From positions 1,612,001-1,676,000 of the forward strand of contig NZ_FNWI01000004.1 of the NCBI RefSeq assembly GCF_900106855.1: 64,000 bases of DNA. Reading direction: 5' to 3'. Below, one piece after another: positions 18,485 to 28,585 of this stretch. The notes beneath the pieces are model-generated. The model was not told where the DNA came from. It ran no database searches and worked only from the letters and a program-made list of their open reading frames with translations. The position numbers were made by a program, and so were the translations under genes. The DNA comes from Varibaculum massiliense (GTDB taxonomy: Bacteria; Actinomycetota; Actinomycetes; Actinomycetales; Actinomycetaceae). How positions within the stretch are numbered: the stretch's first letter is position 1; the number at the start of each line of letters is the position of its first letter.

Positions 18485-19510
18485 ATGGCTGAAATCTTTT
18501 ACGACACTGACGCGGATATGGCCGCACTTGCGGGTAAGAAAGTTGCCATTATCGGTTACGGCTCGCAAGGTCACGCTCACGCTCTAAACCTGCGCGATAG
18601 CGGGGTGGAGGTAGTCGTAGGGCTACGGGAAGGCTCGTCCTCGGTAGCTAAAGCTAAAGAGCAGGGGCTAGAGGTTAAATCGATTGAGCAGGCTACCGCA
18701 GAGGGTAACATTGTAATGGTGCTGGCCCCCGATCAGGTACAGCGGATGGTTTATGCCGAAAAAATTGCCCCGAATCTGAAACCGGATGCGGCGATTTTCT
18801 TTGCTCATGGCTTCAATATCCGTTTCGGTTATATTCAGCCGGGTGCCGGTCACGACGTATGTATGGTGGCTCCGAAAGGCCCCGGTCACAAGGTGCGTGC
18901 CTCCTATGAGGCTGGCTACGGTACCCCGGCGGTTATCGCGGTGGAACAGGATGAATCGGGTAACGCTTGGCAGGTCACCAAGGCCTATGCGAAGGCTCTG
19001 GGAGCGACCCGCGCGGGCGTAATTAAAACTACCTTTACCGAGGAAACCGAAACCGATCTTTTCGGGGAACAGGCAGTGCTCTGTGGCGGGGTATCGCACC
19101 TGATCCAAGCCGGTTTTGAGACCTTGACCGAGGCGGGGTATCAACCGGAGATCGCCTACTTCGAGGTCTGCCACGAGATGAAACAGATCGTGGATCTGAT
19201 CAACGAAGGCGGAATCACCAAGCAGCGCTGGTCATGCTCGGACACCGCCGAATACGGCGACTACGTGTCCGGTCCGCGGGTAATTACCGAACAAACTCGC
19301 GAAGCCATGCGCGGAATTTTGTCCGATATTCGCGATGGTTCCTTCGCCAAGCGTTTCATCAATGATCAAGACAACGGAGCTCAGGAGTTTAAACAGATGC
19401 GTGCAGCAGAAGAAGCCCACCCCATCGAGAAAGTAGGGCGTGAACTGCGTGCCATGTTCTCGTGGAATCAAAGTGATGATGACTATCAGGAAGGGCAGGC
19501 GCAGCGCTAA
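18485..19510 (+). CDS. ilvC: Ketol-acid reductoisomerase, class I (NADP+)
   Basis: This 341-residue enzyme converts acetolactate to dihydroxyisovalerate, and the isoleucine-branch analogue likewise. The Rossmann motif [17 protein letters not shown] is at the N-terminus. The metal-binding knotted C-terminal domain carries [12 protein letters not shown] and [13 protein letters not shown]. The length is that of the short class I form. It is the third gene of the ilvBNC operon and is followed by a structured intergenic repeat. Confidence 0.95.
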   Translation: MAEIFYDTDADMAALAGKKVAIIGYGSQGHAHALNLRDSGVEVVVGLREGSSSVAKAKEQGLEVKSIEQATAEGNIVMVLAPDQVQRMVYAEKIAPNLKPDAAIFFAHGFNIRFGYIQPGAGHDVCMVAPKGPGHKVRASYEAGYGTPAVIAVEQDESGNAWQVTKAYAKALGATRAGVIKTTFTEETETDLFGEQAVLCGGVSHLIQAGFETLTEAGYQPEIAYFEVCHEMKQIVDLINEGGITKQRWSCSDTAEYGDYVSGPRVITEQTREAMRGILSDIRDGSFAKRFINDQDNGAQEFKQMRAAEEAHPIEKVGRELRAMFSWNQSDDDYQEGQAQR

Positions 19511-19549
19511 GGGCGGACTTCGCATGATAGCCATAGCTGCTGTTGTGGT

Positions 19550-19632
19550 CGGTTCCCGAAAAGATGTGAGAGGGGGCTTGAGCCGAGCGAAGCAAGGCTC
19601 ACCGGGGTCCCCCGAACACTTTTCGGGAACCG
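19550..19632 (+). repeat. Structured intergenic repeat, copy 1 (after ilvC)
   Basis: This hairpin-forming element of about 83 bases has a 42-base core (19572-19613). The core begins GGGGGCTTGAGCC, ends GGCTC...CCCCC, and folds on itself. It is enclosed by a perfect 14-bp outer stem, CGGTTCCCGAAAAG (19550-19563) with CTTTTCGGGAACCG (19619-19632). A second copy lies at 24031-24115 with nearly the same core but a different outer stem. It lacks a U run, so it is not a standard terminator. Confidence 0.75.
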
Positions 19633-19667
19633 GCAAGCGGTAACACGGAGGAAGGTTAGTAAGGACT

Positions 19668-20723
19668 ATGGGTAATACCATTAAGCTCGCGGTTATTCCC
19701 GGGGACGGGATTGGTAAAGAGGTAGTGGCCGAAGGGCTAAAGGTCATGGACGCTGCCTTGGCAGGTAGCGGGATTGCAGTTGATAAAACTGAATTCAACC
19801 TGGGGGCAGCTCGCTACCGGGAGACCGGAGAAATCCTGCCCGAGGCAGAACTAGACAGCATAAAAAAGCACGACGTGATTTTGCTGGGGGCGGTCGGAGA
19901 TCCCGCGGTTCCCTCCGGAGTGCTAGAACGCGGCTTGCTGCTCAAGCTACGTTTTAGTCTGGATCACTATGTGAATCTGCGTCCGGCTCGCTACTACCCA
20001 GGAGTCCCCACTCCACTGGCTAATCCAGGCGAGATTGGTTTTGTAGTAGTACGCGAAGGTACCGAGGGCTTGTACTGCGGTAACGGCGGGGCGATTCGGG
20101 TGGGGACTGATCAAGAAATCGCCACCGAAGTCTCTGTCAATACTGCTTTTGGAGTCGAGCGGGTAGTGCGTTTCGCGTTTGCGCAGGCCGCTAAGCGACG
20201 TCAGCACGTAACCCTAGTGCATAAGCACAATGTGCTGGTTCATGCCGGACATCTGTGGCGGCGAACGGTAGAGCGGGTCGCGGAAGAATACCCCGAGGTG
20301 ACTTGGGATTACGCGCATGTAGATGCCGCCACTATTTACCTGGTGCAAGACCCGGGACGGTTTGACGTAATCGTTACCGACAACCTATTCGGCGATATCT
20401 TAACCGACGAGGCAGGTGCGATTACCGGGGGCATTGGCCTGGCGGCCTCGGGAAATATCAACCCGGATCGCACCTTCCCCTCTATGTTTGAGCCGGTACA
20501 TGGCTCTGCCCCCGATATCGCAGGTAAAGGGATTGCGGATCCCACCGCCACGATTTCTTCGGTAGCGATGCTGCTAGAAAACGAGGGCGTAGGGCAGGCA
20601 GCAGATAATATCCGCGCCGCAATCGCTGCCGATATGGAGGAGCGCGCCCTCGCCGCCGAGCAAGGTCAGCCTTTGCAGCGCAGTACCAGCCAGATTGGAG
20701 ATGCGATTGCTGCCCGTCTCTAG
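19668..20723 (+). CDS. leuB: 3-isopropylmalate dehydrogenase
   Basis: This 351-residue decarboxylating dehydrogenase acts in leucine synthesis. It starts with [10 protein letters not shown] and has the substrate-binding arginines in the [15 protein letters not shown] region. The metal-binding aspartates lie in [17 protein letters not shown], and [16 protein letters not shown] is the NAD-binding loop. The short length and these motifs fit LeuB better than isocitrate dehydrogenase. It sits between ilvC and ilvE, without leuA, leuC or leuD in this window. Confidence 0.92.
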   Translation: MGNTIKLAVIPGDGIGKEVVAEGLKVMDAALAGSGIAVDKTEFNLGAARYRETGEILPEAELDSIKKHDVILLGAVGDPAVPSGVLERGLLLKLRFSLDHYVNLRPARYYPGVPTPLANPGEIGFVVVREGTEGLYCGNGGAIRVGTDQEIATEVSVNTAFGVERVVRFAFAQAAKRRQHVTLVHKHNVLVHAGHLWRRTVERVAEEYPEVTWDYAHVDAATIYLVQDPGRFDVIVTDNLFGDILTDEAGAITGGIGLAASGNINPDRTFPSMFEPVHGSAPDIAGKGIADPTATISSVAMLLENEGVGQAADNIRAAIAADMEERALAAEQGQPLQRSTSQIGDAIAARL

Positions 20724-20834
20724 GGGAAACGGCCTTCGCAACTGACGACAAGAAAACTAAAGACGCGGCCACTGAGTGACCGAGAAGCAGAGTTTAGGAA
20801 CAAAAATAGGCTCCCCGGAGCCGGAAAGAACACA

Positions 20835-21995
20835 ATGATGAGCGAGAATGGTTTAACCCATGTGCCAACCCAGTTAGAGGCGGCATCGCAAGTTCCACTA
20901 CCGAGCGCGGATGAATTGGCGGGGCGCTTTACTTTGCAGCCCAACCAGCATCCAGCCAGCGACAAAGAATACCGCGAGATTATGGATTCCCTGTCTTTTG
21001 GCAGAAAGTTCGGTGACCATATGGCGGTTGCTGACTGGAAAGCCGGTGAAGGGTGGAGCGGGCATCGCGTGCAGGCCTTCGAAAACTTGAGCCTCTCACC
21101 AGGAGCCGTAGTTTTTCATTACGGACAAGAGGTTTTTGAAGGGCTGAAAGCTTACCGCCATAAAGATGGCTCTATCTGGGCTTTCCGTCCTCGTTACAAT
21201 GCTGCCCGCCTGAACGCGTCTGCGCGGCGTCTAGCATTACCGGAAATCCCGGAAGAGGACTTCGTGGCTTCGGTAGTTGACCTGGTGCGTGCCGATAAAC
21301 GTTGGGTACCAACCGCCCCCAATACTTCCCTCTACCTTCGCCCCTTCCTAATCGCAACTGAGCCTTACCTGGGGGTTCATTCCGCCAGTGAAGCGAAATA
21401 TGTGGTGATTGGTTCTCCGTCTGGCGCCTATTTCTCGGGTGGGGAAGCCAAAGGGGTCTCCATTTGGGTTGACCGCCACTACCATCGGGCTGGTCCAGGT
21501 GGTACCGGGGAAGCTAAATGTGGCGGCAACTATGCGGCCTCGTTGCTGCCCCAAAATATGGCGGCCGAAAAAGGTTACGAGCAGGTCTGCTTCTTGGATA
21601 CCACCCACACCAATCTGGAAGAACTGGGTGGCATGAACGTGTTTGTGGTGCGCAAAGACGGCTCAGTACATACTCCGCGCCTGACTGGCGTAATCCTGGA
21701 GGGTGGTACTCGCTCGGCGATCTGCCGGCTGCTGCGCGATAGCGGCACCCCGGTTTTCGAACGTGATATTTCCCTTAAGTCGCTGGTAGCAGATATTCGC
21801 TCGGGTGAAGTGAGTGAAGTATTTGCCTGCGGGACCGCGGCGGTAGTAACCCCGATTGGGCGGCTGGGTTCCGATGATTTCGAGGTGGAAGTACCTTGCG
21901 GACCGGTAACCGCCAGCATTCATCAGCGCCTGGTAGACATCCAAAATGGGGAAGCACCCGATCCTTACGGTTGGACGTATCAGCTTTGTGACTAG
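20835..21995 (+). CDS. ilvE: Branched-chain amino-acid aminotransferase
   Basis: This is a 386-residue fold-type IV PLP aminotransferase that makes the final Val/Leu/Ile transamination. Visible motifs are [25 protein letters not shown], and [15 protein letters not shown], which holds the PLP-binding lysine. EELGGMNVF and [10 protein letters not shown] follow further on. The length and motifs match the bacterial class II (BCAT2-like) form of actinobacteria. Two adjacent ATG codons (20835 and 20838) could serve as start. Confidence 0.94.
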   Translation: MMSENGLTHVPTQLEAASQVPLPSADELAGRFTLQPNQHPASDKEYREIMDSLSFGRKFGDHMAVADWKAGEGWSGHRVQAFENLSLSPGAVVFHYGQEVFEGLKAYRHKDGSIWAFRPRYNAARLNASARRLALPEIPEEDFVASVVDLVRADKRWVPTAPNTSLYLRPFLIATEPYLGVHSASEAKYVVIGSPSGAYFSGGEAKGVSIWVDRHYHRAGPGGTGEAKCGGNYAASLLPQNMAAEKGYEQVCFLDTTHTNLEELGGMNVFVVRKDGSVHTPRLTGVILEGGTRSAICRLLRDSGTPVFERDISLKSLVADIRSGEVSEVFACGTAAVVTPIGRLGSDDFEVEVPCGPVTASIHQRLVDIQNGEAPDPYGWTYQLCD

Positions 21996-22123
21996 CGGCG
22001 CCGAGGGCGCGTGCGGAAAAATCTGCTGCGCTCGCACTTAGGGTGCGGGCAGGAATTCCAGCTCGCGCGCCTCGTCCTCGTAACCGCACCCCGCAACCAC
22101 AGACAATTAGTTTGGGAGAAAAA

Positions 22124-23995
22124 ATGGCTTATCCACTTCGTTCAAGAACTTCCACTGCCGGTCGCAATATGGCAGGCGCGCGCTCACTGTGGCGTGCCAC
22201 CGGCATGAGTGACAGTGATTTTGGGAAACCGATTATCGCTATCGCTAACTCCTTCACCCAGTTTGTGCCGGGTCACGTACATCTAAACCAGGTATCCCCG
22301 CTGGTAGCGCAGGCTATTAAAGCTGCGGGTGGGGTGGCGAAAGAGTTCAACACCATCGCTATTGATGATGGAATCGCTATGGGACACCAGGGGATGCTCT
22401 ACTCTTTGCCTAGCCGGGAAATCATCGCCGACAGTGTGGAATATATGGTGAATGCTCATTGCGCGGACGCCCTGGTCTGTATCTCCAACTGCGACAAAAT
22501 CACTCCGGGAATGTTGATTGCCGCTATGCGGCTGAATATTCCCACTGTGTTTGTCTCGGGTGGTCCCATGGAGGCCGGACGCGGCATCGACCCCGATATG
22601 ATTGTGGGACCGTCCCAAAGCGGACACGGCAATCTGATTACCGTAATGAATGCTACCGCTGACCAGGAGATTTCTGATCAACAGCTGACCGAGATCGAAA
22701 AAGCGGTTTGCCCCACCTGTGGGTCTTGTTCGGGAATGTTCACCGCTAACTCGATGAACTGCCTGACCGAGGCACTGGGGTTGGCACTGCCCGGAAATGG
22801 TTCCACTCTGGCAACGCACGTTGCACGCCGGGAGCTATTTACCCAGGCGGGTAAGGTAATCGTACAGTTATGTGAGCGCTATTACCAGGAAGAAGAGGAC
22901 GCGGTTTTACCACGGCAAATCGCTTCCCGGGAGGCATTCCTCAACGCCATGAGCCTAGATATGGCGATGGGGGGTTCCTCAAATACGGTGTTACACCTGC
23001 TGGCAATCGCTCGCGAAGCCGGGGTGCGCTTTGACCTGGAAGATATTTCGCGTCTGGGGCGCAGCGTCCCTTGCCTGTGCAAAGCGGCGCCTAACCACAA
23101 TGATTACCACATGGAGGACGTGCATCGTGCTGGAGGGATTCCGGCATTGCTGGGAGAACTTGACCGCGCCGGGCTATTAAACCGCGAGGTAACCTCGATT
23201 CATGCGCCCTCACTAGAAAAATGGCTTGCCGATTGGGATGTGCGCGGCGGCACTGCTACTGATAAGGCTAAGGAATTATTTAGGGCAGCACCCGGGGGAG
23301 TGCGCACCACCGAGCCGTTCTCCACTGCTAACCAGTGGAAAGAGCTAGATACCGATACGGTCAGCGGTTGCATCCGCGATACTGTCCACGCTTATTCCGC
23401 CAATGGGGGACTGACGGTTTTACGGGGGAATCTGGCAGAAAAAGGCGCCATTATTAAAGCCGCCGGCATCGACAGCGACCTTTACCATTTCCGCGGTAAA
23501 GCCATCGTGATGGAATCCCAGGAAGAAGCCATCGAAAAAATCCTAGACCACAGTGTTAAGCCTGGTCACGTAGTAGTGATTCGCTATGAAGGGCCGGCAG
23601 GCGGGCCGGGAATGCAAGAAATGCTCTACCCGACCTCCTTCCTCAAGGGGCGGGGTCTAGGCAAAAAATGCGCCCTGATAACCGATGGGCGTTTTTCGAG
23701 GGGAACTTCCGGGATCTCGGTGGGGCATATTTCTCCCGAGGCCGCTGACGGGGGTCTAATTGCCCTAATCGAGGACGGCGATGAAATCACTATCGACGTC
23801 AATACTGAATCCCTAACCCTAGAGGTTCCCGAGGCAGAACTGAATCGCCGCCGCGAACGGATGGAGCAGCGTCCTCATCCGTACACTCCGCGCAGCCGCA
23901 AACGCACAGTTTCTGATGCCCTGAAACTCTATGCTGCCTGCGCCCTCAGTGCCGACCAAGGCGGCGCGCGCGATGTATCCCGCGTCACCGGGTAA
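22124..23995 (+). CDS. ilvD: Dihydroxy-acid dehydratase
   Basis: This 623-residue Fe-S dehydratase makes the 2-keto acids of Val and Ile. It shows SLWRATGM, the cluster cysteines in [11 protein letters not shown] and [17 protein letters not shown], and the C-terminal [15 protein letters not shown] and GRFSRGTSG motifs. The ATG at 22124 has GGGAG at 22114-22118 and gives the family-typical N-terminus. The frame is open upstream to 22043 but the extra residues are not family-like. It is the last ilv gene before the second structured repeat. Confidence 0.94.
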   Translation: MAYPLRSRTSTAGRNMAGARSLWRATGMSDSDFGKPIIAIANSFTQFVPGHVHLNQVSPLVAQAIKAAGGVAKEFNTIAIDDGIAMGHQGMLYSLPSREIIADSVEYMVNAHCADALVCISNCDKITPGMLIAAMRLNIPTVFVSGGPMEAGRGIDPDMIVGPSQSGHGNLITVMNATADQEISDQQLTEIEKAVCPTCGSCSGMFTANSMNCLTEALGLALPGNGSTLATHVARRELFTQAGKVIVQLCERYYQEEEDAVLPRQIASREAFLNAMSLDMAMGGSSNTVLHLLAIAREAGVRFDLEDISRLGRSVPCLCKAAPNHNDYHMEDVHRAGGIPALLGELDRAGLLNREVTSIHAPSLEKWLADWDVRGGTATDKAKELFRAAPGGVRTTEPFSTANQWKELDTDTVSGCIRDTVHAYSANGGLTVLRGNLAEKGAIIKAAGIDSDLYHFRGKAIVMESQEEAIEKILDHSVKPGHVVVIRYEGPAGGPGMQEMLYPTSFLKGRGLGKKCALITDGRFSRGTSGISVGHISPEAADGGLIALIEDGDEITIDVNTESLTLEVPEAELNRRRERMEQRPHPYTPRSRKRTVSDALKLYAACALSADQGGARDVSRVTG

Positions 23996-24030
23996 AGCCT
24001 TGACTAGCAGTTACTTGAGGTATTACTGAG

Positions 24031-24115
24031 CTGACTGGCAAAAAGATACTCGAGGGGGCTTGAGCCGAGCGTAGCAAGGCTCACTGGGGTCCCCCGAGTG
24101 CTTTTTGTCGGTCAG
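24031..24115 (+). repeat. Structured intergenic repeat, copy 2 (after ilvD)
   Basis: The core at 24054-24095 matches copy 1 at 19572-19613 with about two base changes. The outer stem pairs CTGACTGGCAAAAAG (24031-24045) with CTTTTTGTCGGTCAG (24101-24115). This is 15 pairs, two of them G-U type, and is unrelated in sequence to the outer stem of copy 1. Retained pairing with changed sequence suggests selection on structure. It lies between the convergent ilvD and gtrA genes. Confidence 0.75.
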
Positions 24116-24141
24116 CGGTACCCAGACCTGGCATGGTCCAG

Positions 24142-24636
24142 CTACTTACGTGCTAGGTCGTTGGTGTTTTCGGTGCCGCGGAACACTACCCACTTCCACC
24201 AGGCGAACTCGCCAATGAAGTTCAGGATCATGGTTACGCCCTTGATAATGAAATCATTGATGCCCGCGTTGTCGGCCAGCGCCCCCAGCCACATAGTGAT
24301 GGGGATAAAAAAGGCGTAGAAAACCGCGACTTTGACCATTGCGATCGGTACGTTATTGGCGGACTTAAAGGTGTAGCGCCGGTTGAGGGTGAAGTTGTAG
24401 ATCACCGACAAAGTAATGGAAATAAAGTGGGTCCAGGCGTAGGGCAGGGGAGTTAGCCACTCTAAAAGGGAGAAGCTGGCCGCCTCCACCAACCCGGCGG
24501 AGATAGATAGCAAAGTGAACTTTAGGGCTTGAATGGCAGCATCTTTACCTTTAGCAGCCTCGCCAGGCAGCGGCGCTTTTGCTGGTACTGCTGGTTCGCC
24601 CCCGGTTTCCGAGGGAAGATTTCCTTCCGAGTTCAT
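24142..24636 (-). CDS. GtrA-family membrane protein
   Basis: This is a 164-residue protein with four membrane helices in its C-terminal 130 residues and the GtrA features SAGLVEAASFSLLEWL, NFTLNRRYTF and a closing WKWVVFR. GtrA-like proteins are thought to move lipid-linked sugars across the membrane or assist glycosyltransferases. The start overlaps the stop of the FGGY kinase by ATGA, so it is the third gene of the tetR-kinase-gtrA unit. What it does in a sugar-kinase operon is unclear. Confidence 0.85.
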   Translation of the reverse strand: MNSEGNLPSETGGEPAVPAKAPLPGEAAKGKDAAIQALKFTLLSISAGLVEAASFSLLEWLTPLPYAWTHFISITLSVIYNFTLNRRYTFKSANNVPIAMVKVAVFYAFFIPITMWLGALADNAGINDFIIKGVTMILNFIGEFAWWKWVVFRGTENTNDLARK

Positions 24637-26228
24637 CGAATCGCCTCCAATTGCGCGAAAATCTTTTTATTTGCCGGATAAATATCTTTAAAAGCCGCGA
24701 ACATCTGGTCATAGCGGTCTTTATGTTCGGGATTCGGCTGATAGGAGGCAGTAACCGGAACCAGGGAAGAAGCCTCCGCCAATGAAGGGATTTCCCCTAG
24801 TCCGGCGGCTATTACTAGCGCGGCTCCTACCGCTCCTACATCTTGCGGATTGGCTACTGTGTCCACGGGTTTGCCGGTAATATCCGCCAGAATCTGGCAG
24901 GTAACCGGGCTGAGCGCCCCGCCGCCTACAAACCGCAGCCGGGGAGCAGTTTTTACTTTCTTTTCTTGAGTTTCCAGGAACCAGCGCACGTGGTAACACA
25001 CTCCCTCTGCCACTGCGCGCAGCAGCTCAGTTTTTCCGGTTTCTAAGCCAATCCCGATAAAGGCTCCCCGGGCATTGGGGTCTTCGAAGGGGCAGCGGTT
25101 ACCGTGCAGCCAGGGCGCGAATAGCACCCCACCGGCTCCGGCGGGTGCGGAGTCGATGACGGTTGACATGTATTCGTAGAGGGAATGGAACTCGCTTTCG
25201 GGATCGTCCGCCACATCTCTTTGATCCAGATAAATATGGATTTCATCTTTAGCGAGGTGGTCGCGTACCCACTCGAGGCATTTTCCGGCGGTTTCCATCT
25301 CGGCGAAATAGTTATAGTTTCCGCTGATAGCTCCCACTACGGTGGCAATCATGGCAGAAGTGTCAATCGTGATCTTGTCGGTTACGGTTTCCACCCACCC
25401 GGAAGTTCCCATGTATACGTGGGTGTCGCCCTTCCTAGCGGCACCGGCACCTACCGGGATCAGGGAAGCGTCCCCTCCTCCCGAAAAGACCGGCACTCCC
25501 GCTTTCAGACCGAGTTCGCAGGCTTGCTCCGGACGCAGAGAGCCCACAATGTCGGTAGAAGCCACGATGGCCGGCATCAGCTGCGGGTCTACCTGCAGCA
25601 TCTTCAGCATGGCGGGGCTGAAACGTTTTTCTTTTGAACGGATATCGTACAGCAGCGTAGAAAACGCGCTGTCTTCACTCATAGTAAATTCGCCGGTCAT
25701 CCGGGCAATAATCGCATCTTTAACGTCTAGCCATTTGTGAGCTTTAGCAAGTTCTTCCGGCCGGTTTTCTTTCATCCAGTGGTATTTCCAAACCGGGTCT
25801 TTCGCCGAGGCAGACACCGCGCCGGTATGGTAGAGGCTGCGCAGCAGTTTCACCAGGTTAATCCCGGCTATCCGGGGTGCCTGTCCAGCAATTTTTCGCA
25901 GCTGGGGGCCGCCGCGCTGATCCATATAGGACATTGAAGGGTGTACCGGGCGAGCGTTTTCGTCTAGCAGTACCAGGGACTGCATTTGAGAACAGAAACT
26001 GATTCCCTTGATTTGCGCCAGTTCTGCCTCGGCCTGGGCTTTTATTTGCGCGGTAGCGCTAGCCATGGCTGCCCACCAGTCATCGGGGTTTTGTTCAATG
26101 CCGCCCCCGGGAACTACTTGCAGTCCGTATCCTTCACTGGCGCTGGCCACGGGGCGTATCTGGTCGCTGACTTCAAATAAACAGGTTTTAACCCCGGTAG
26201 TGCCCACGTCGTAGGTTAAGCAATACAT
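24633..26228 (-). CDS. FGGY-family carbohydrate kinase (xylulokinase-like)
   Basis: This is a 531-residue two-domain sugar kinase. The N-terminal phosphate loop is DVGTTGVKTCLF. Substrate-region features are SYMDQRG and DVKDAIIARMTGEF, and the C-terminal ATP domain has GGGDASLIPVGAGA, MGTSGW and LRFVGGGALSPVTCQILADITGKPV. FGGY kinases phosphorylate ketoses and polyols at the terminal carbon. Xylulose is only one option. It lies between a TetR regulator and a GtrA gene, opposite a class II aldolase and an aldehyde dehydrogenase, so it may feed the aldolase with its phosphorylated product. Confidence 0.85.
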   Translation of the reverse strand: MYCLTYDVGTTGVKTCLFEVSDQIRPVASASEGYGLQVVPGGGIEQNPDDWWAAMASATAQIKAQAEAELAQIKGISFCSQMQSLVLLDENARPVHPSMSYMDQRGGPQLRKIAGQAPRIAGINLVKLLRSLYHTGAVSASAKDPVWKYHWMKENRPEELAKAHKWLDVKDAIIARMTGEFTMSEDSAFSTLLYDIRSKEKRFSPAMLKMLQVDPQLMPAIVASTDIVGSLRPEQACELGLKAGVPVFSGGGDASLIPVGAGAARKGDTHVYMGTSGWVETVTDKITIDTSAMIATVVGAISGNYNYFAEMETAGKCLEWVRDHLAKDEIHIYLDQRDVADDPESEFHSLYEYMSTVIDSAPAGAGGVLFAPWLHGNRCPFEDPNARGAFIGIGLETGKTELLRAVAEGVCYHVRWFLETQEKKVKTAPRLRFVGGGALSPVTCQILADITGKPVDTVANPQDVGAVGAALVIAAGLGEIPSLAEASSLVPVTASYQPNPEHKDRYDQMFAAFKDIYPANKKIFAQLEAIR

Positions 26229-26866
26229 TAAGACCTCTTTTCTAGGGCTGACCAGAGAATTTCCGTCATCTGTTCTGCAAATTCGTTTGGTTCCGCCACT
26301 TGGTAAAGCTGGGCGCGTCCTTTGAAATAGGGAGTAGACAGGGAATATTGCATCATTACCATGGCGTTATCTACGGTGAAGGCGAGGATTTCCGCGGGTA
26401 AATCCGTGCGGATGTCGCCGCGTTCTCGCCCCTGTTTTATCAGCTTAATCAGTCCTGCGGCGGCGTAACTTTCCAGTTCCCGAGCAATATCAACGATAAA
26501 ATCTCGATTCCCAGTAGCGGTAATTTCATGGTATAACTGCTGGTATTCGGGGTATTTTTGGCAGGCTCGCACGGTGAGCAGCATCAGTCTATGGAGTTTT
26601 TCCCGCCCGCTGATTTCAGCTTTTAGTATTGCGCCGATATCGGTCTCGATGATTCCGGCTCCCTGCTGAATCACATACCGGAACAGGTTTTCCTTGGTTT
26701 TGAAGTATTGAAATAGGGAGCCCACTGCTATCCCGGCAGCTTTGGCGATTTCGTTAGTGTTGGCCGCATCGTAGCCTTTTTCTGCAAATACACTGACTGC
26801 GGCGTCAATAATCCGTTTTGCTTTCTTCGAATCTAGCTGCTGGAAGCGCTGCGTTGCCCATTCCAT
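26228..26866 (-). CDS. TetR-family transcriptional regulator
   Basis: This protein of about 212 residues has the TetR N-terminal helix-turn-helix (IIDAAVSVFAEKGYDAANTNEIAKAAGIAVGSLFQYFKTKENLF) and a ligand-binding C-terminal domain. The ATG at 26866, preceded by AGAGG, is chosen over an open-frame start at 26923 that would lie upstream of the palindrome at 26886-26901. The same palindrome type lies before the divergent gene at 27128, so it probably represses itself and that gene. Confidence 0.88.
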   Translation of the reverse strand: MEWATQRFQQLDSKKAKRIIDAAVSVFAEKGYDAANTNEIAKAAGIAVGSLFQYFKTKENLFRYVIQQGAGIIETDIGAILKAEISGREKLHRLMLLTVRACQKYPEYQQLYHEITATGNRDFIVDIARELESYAAAGLIKLIKQGRERGDIRTDLPAEILAFTVDNAMVMMQYSLSTPYFKGRAQLYQVAEPNEFAEQMTEILWSALEKRS

Positions 26867-26885
26867 GTTTGAATGCCTCTTTCCG

Positions 26886-26901
26886 GTGAGTGAGCTCTCA
26901 C
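26886..26901. promoter_or_regulatory. TetR operator-like palindrome, site 1
   Basis: GTGAGTGAGCTCTCAC is an imperfect palindrome 19 bases upstream of the tetR start. It matches site 2 at 27092-27107 at 14 of 16 positions. The shared pattern GTGAGTnAGCnCTCAC suggests one regulator binding both. Confidence 0.75.
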
Positions 26902-27049
26902 TTATCTGGCGTGATAGTAACACGTTCTCTCGTTATACAGGCGCAATTTCGGTATCTACGCGGAATTTTCTAACATTTACGTTCACTTGACGGTCTTGTT
27001 ATCCCAGGTTATTACGGCTTTTAGGGTCTACTCACGCCGATGCTAATCA

Positions 27050-27078
27050 TTGACAGACCCGCCCCTTAAGGTTAACCT
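27050..27078 (+). promoter_or_regulatory. Promoter of the aminomutase-aldolase-ALDH genes
   Basis: TTGACA at 27050-27055 is followed after 17 bases by TAACCT at 27073-27078. The operator-like palindrome begins 14 bases further on, in the initial transcribed region, where a bound repressor would block initiation. Confidence 0.65.
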
Positions 27079-27091
27079 AGGTCACGTTGTG

Positions 27092-27107
27092 GTGAGTAAG
27101 CGCTCAC
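27092..27107. promoter_or_regulatory. TetR operator-like palindrome, site 2
   Basis: GTGAGTAAGCGCTCAC has GTGAG/CTCAC arms and lies between the promoter at 27050-27078 and the start codon at 27128. It is nearly identical to site 1 in front of tetR, on the other side of the same divergent region. Confidence 0.75.
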
Positions 27108-27127
27108 ACCGTCCAATGGGGGTCAAA

Positions 27128-28585
27128 ATGGATATTAATCGTCCAGGAGCGCGGCAAGTAACGCGCGAGCTAGATGAACTAATTAAGCAGCCGATTTATT
27201 CGATTTCTCCATCCGCTTTGCGCGAGTATGAGGACGAATATTTTGCAAAAAAGTGCACCAAATCGCGGAAGATGATCCGGGAAGCGCAGGAGGTTATCCC
27301 GGGCGGGGTGCAGCATAATCTGGCGTTTAACCATCCCTTCCCCCTGGTATTTACGGGCGCTAATGGCAATAAACTGACGGATCTGGATGGCAATGAATAC
27401 CTGGACTTCCTGCAGGCGGGCGGGCCCACAGTCCTGGGGTCGAACCCCCCACAGGTGCGGGAGAAAGTTATTGACTTACTCAATACCTGCGGTCCTTCGA
27501 CCGGGCTTTTCCATGAATACGAGTACCGCCTGGGCGCCCTGGTGCGCGACCTGATTCCTTCAGTGGATATGTTCCGGGCTTTCGGATCCGGAACTGAAGC
27601 TTGTATGGCGTCCATCCGGGTGGCGCGCCTAGCTACTAAGCATCGCCACGTCCTAAAAATGGGGGGCGCCTATCATGGTTGGTCTGACCAGCTAGCCTAC
27701 GGTATTCGGATTCCGGGATCAAAGTTTACCCAGGCCAGCGGGATTCCGTTGCGTTGCATGTCGCTAACTGACGAGTTCTTCCCCGGTGACCTCGAGGATC
27801 TGGAACGCAAGCTCAAACGCAAGAAACTGACCGGCGGCACCGCCGCGATTATGATCGAGCCGATTGGACCGGAGTCCGGTACCCGTCCGATTACCCAAGA
27901 GTTTTTACGAGGGGCGAGGGCGCTGGCCAACAAATACGGGGCGCTACTTATCTTCGATGAAGTAGTAACCGCCTTCCGGATTTCCGAACACGGTGCGCAA
28001 GGCTACTTCGGAGTGATGCCCGACCTGACCGTATTTGGCAAAGTAATCGCCGGTGGCTACCCCTCTGCTGGTGGACTGGGAGGACGCAAAGAATATATGC
28101 GCTATCTCGCCGCGGGGATCCAAACCGGAGATAAAGTTAAGAAAGCACTGGTCGGGGGAACCATGACCGCTAATCCACTGTCTTCGCTGGCCGGCTATTA
28201 CACCATTAAAGAGATTGCCGAAACCGCGGCTTGTGACCGGGCTGCCAAGATGGGGGATCGCTTAACCGATGGGCTGCGCGCCCTCATCAGGCAATATCGT
28301 CTGCCGTTCGTGGCCTTTAACCAGCGCAGCGTATGTCACCTGGAAACCGTGGGGACTATGCACTTTGCGATTAACTGGAAGAAGCCCTGGCAGATTCCGC
28401 ACGTTTTGAAAGCCACTAGTGAGCGTAAGAAGGAAATGGAACATGTAGGTGCAGCCTATATGGCCGAAGGCATTGTGACTCTGGCAGGTTCACGCCTTTA
28501 CACCTCGGCGGCCTATACCGAAGAGGATATCGACCGGGCTCTTGCCGCCTTTGAACGGGTATTCCAAAAGGTGGTAAAGCTGTGA
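27128..28585 (+). CDS. Class III aminotransferase, glutamate-1-semialdehyde aminomutase-like
   Basis: This is a 485-residue PLP enzyme. It shows VIPGGVQHNLAF at the N-terminal substrate region, GSGTEACMASIRVAR, the LIFDEVVTAFR cofactor aspartate, and the lysine in TVFGKVIAGGYPSAGGLGG. Although related to HemL, it lies in a catabolic-looking cluster without haem genes and is longer than usual HemL (about 430). It is therefore probably a transaminase or aminomutase of another pathway. The ATG at 27128 (GGGGGT just upstream) lies after the operator; the frame is open further upstream. Its stop overlaps the aldolase start by GTGA. Confidence 0.82.
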   Translation: MDINRPGARQVTRELDELIKQPIYSISPSALREYEDEYFAKKCTKSRKMIREAQEVIPGGVQHNLAFNHPFPLVFTGANGNKLTDLDGNEYLDFLQAGGPTVLGSNPPQVREKVIDLLNTCGPSTGLFHEYEYRLGALVRDLIPSVDMFRAFGSGTEACMASIRVARLATKHRHVLKMGGAYHGWSDQLAYGIRIPGSKFTQASGIPLRCMSLTDEFFPGDLEDLERKLKRKKLTGGTAAIMIEPIGPESGTRPITQEFLRGARALANKYGALLIFDEVVTAFRISEHGAQGYFGVMPDLTVFGKVIAGGYPSAGGLGGRKEYMRYLAAGIQTGDKVKKALVGGTMTANPLSSLAGYYTIKEIAETAACDRAAKMGDRLTDGLRALIRQYRLPFVAFNQRSVCHLETVGTMHFAINWKKPWQIPHVLKATSERKKEMEHVGAAYMAEGIVTLAGSRLYTSAAYTEEDIDRALAAFERVFQKVVKL

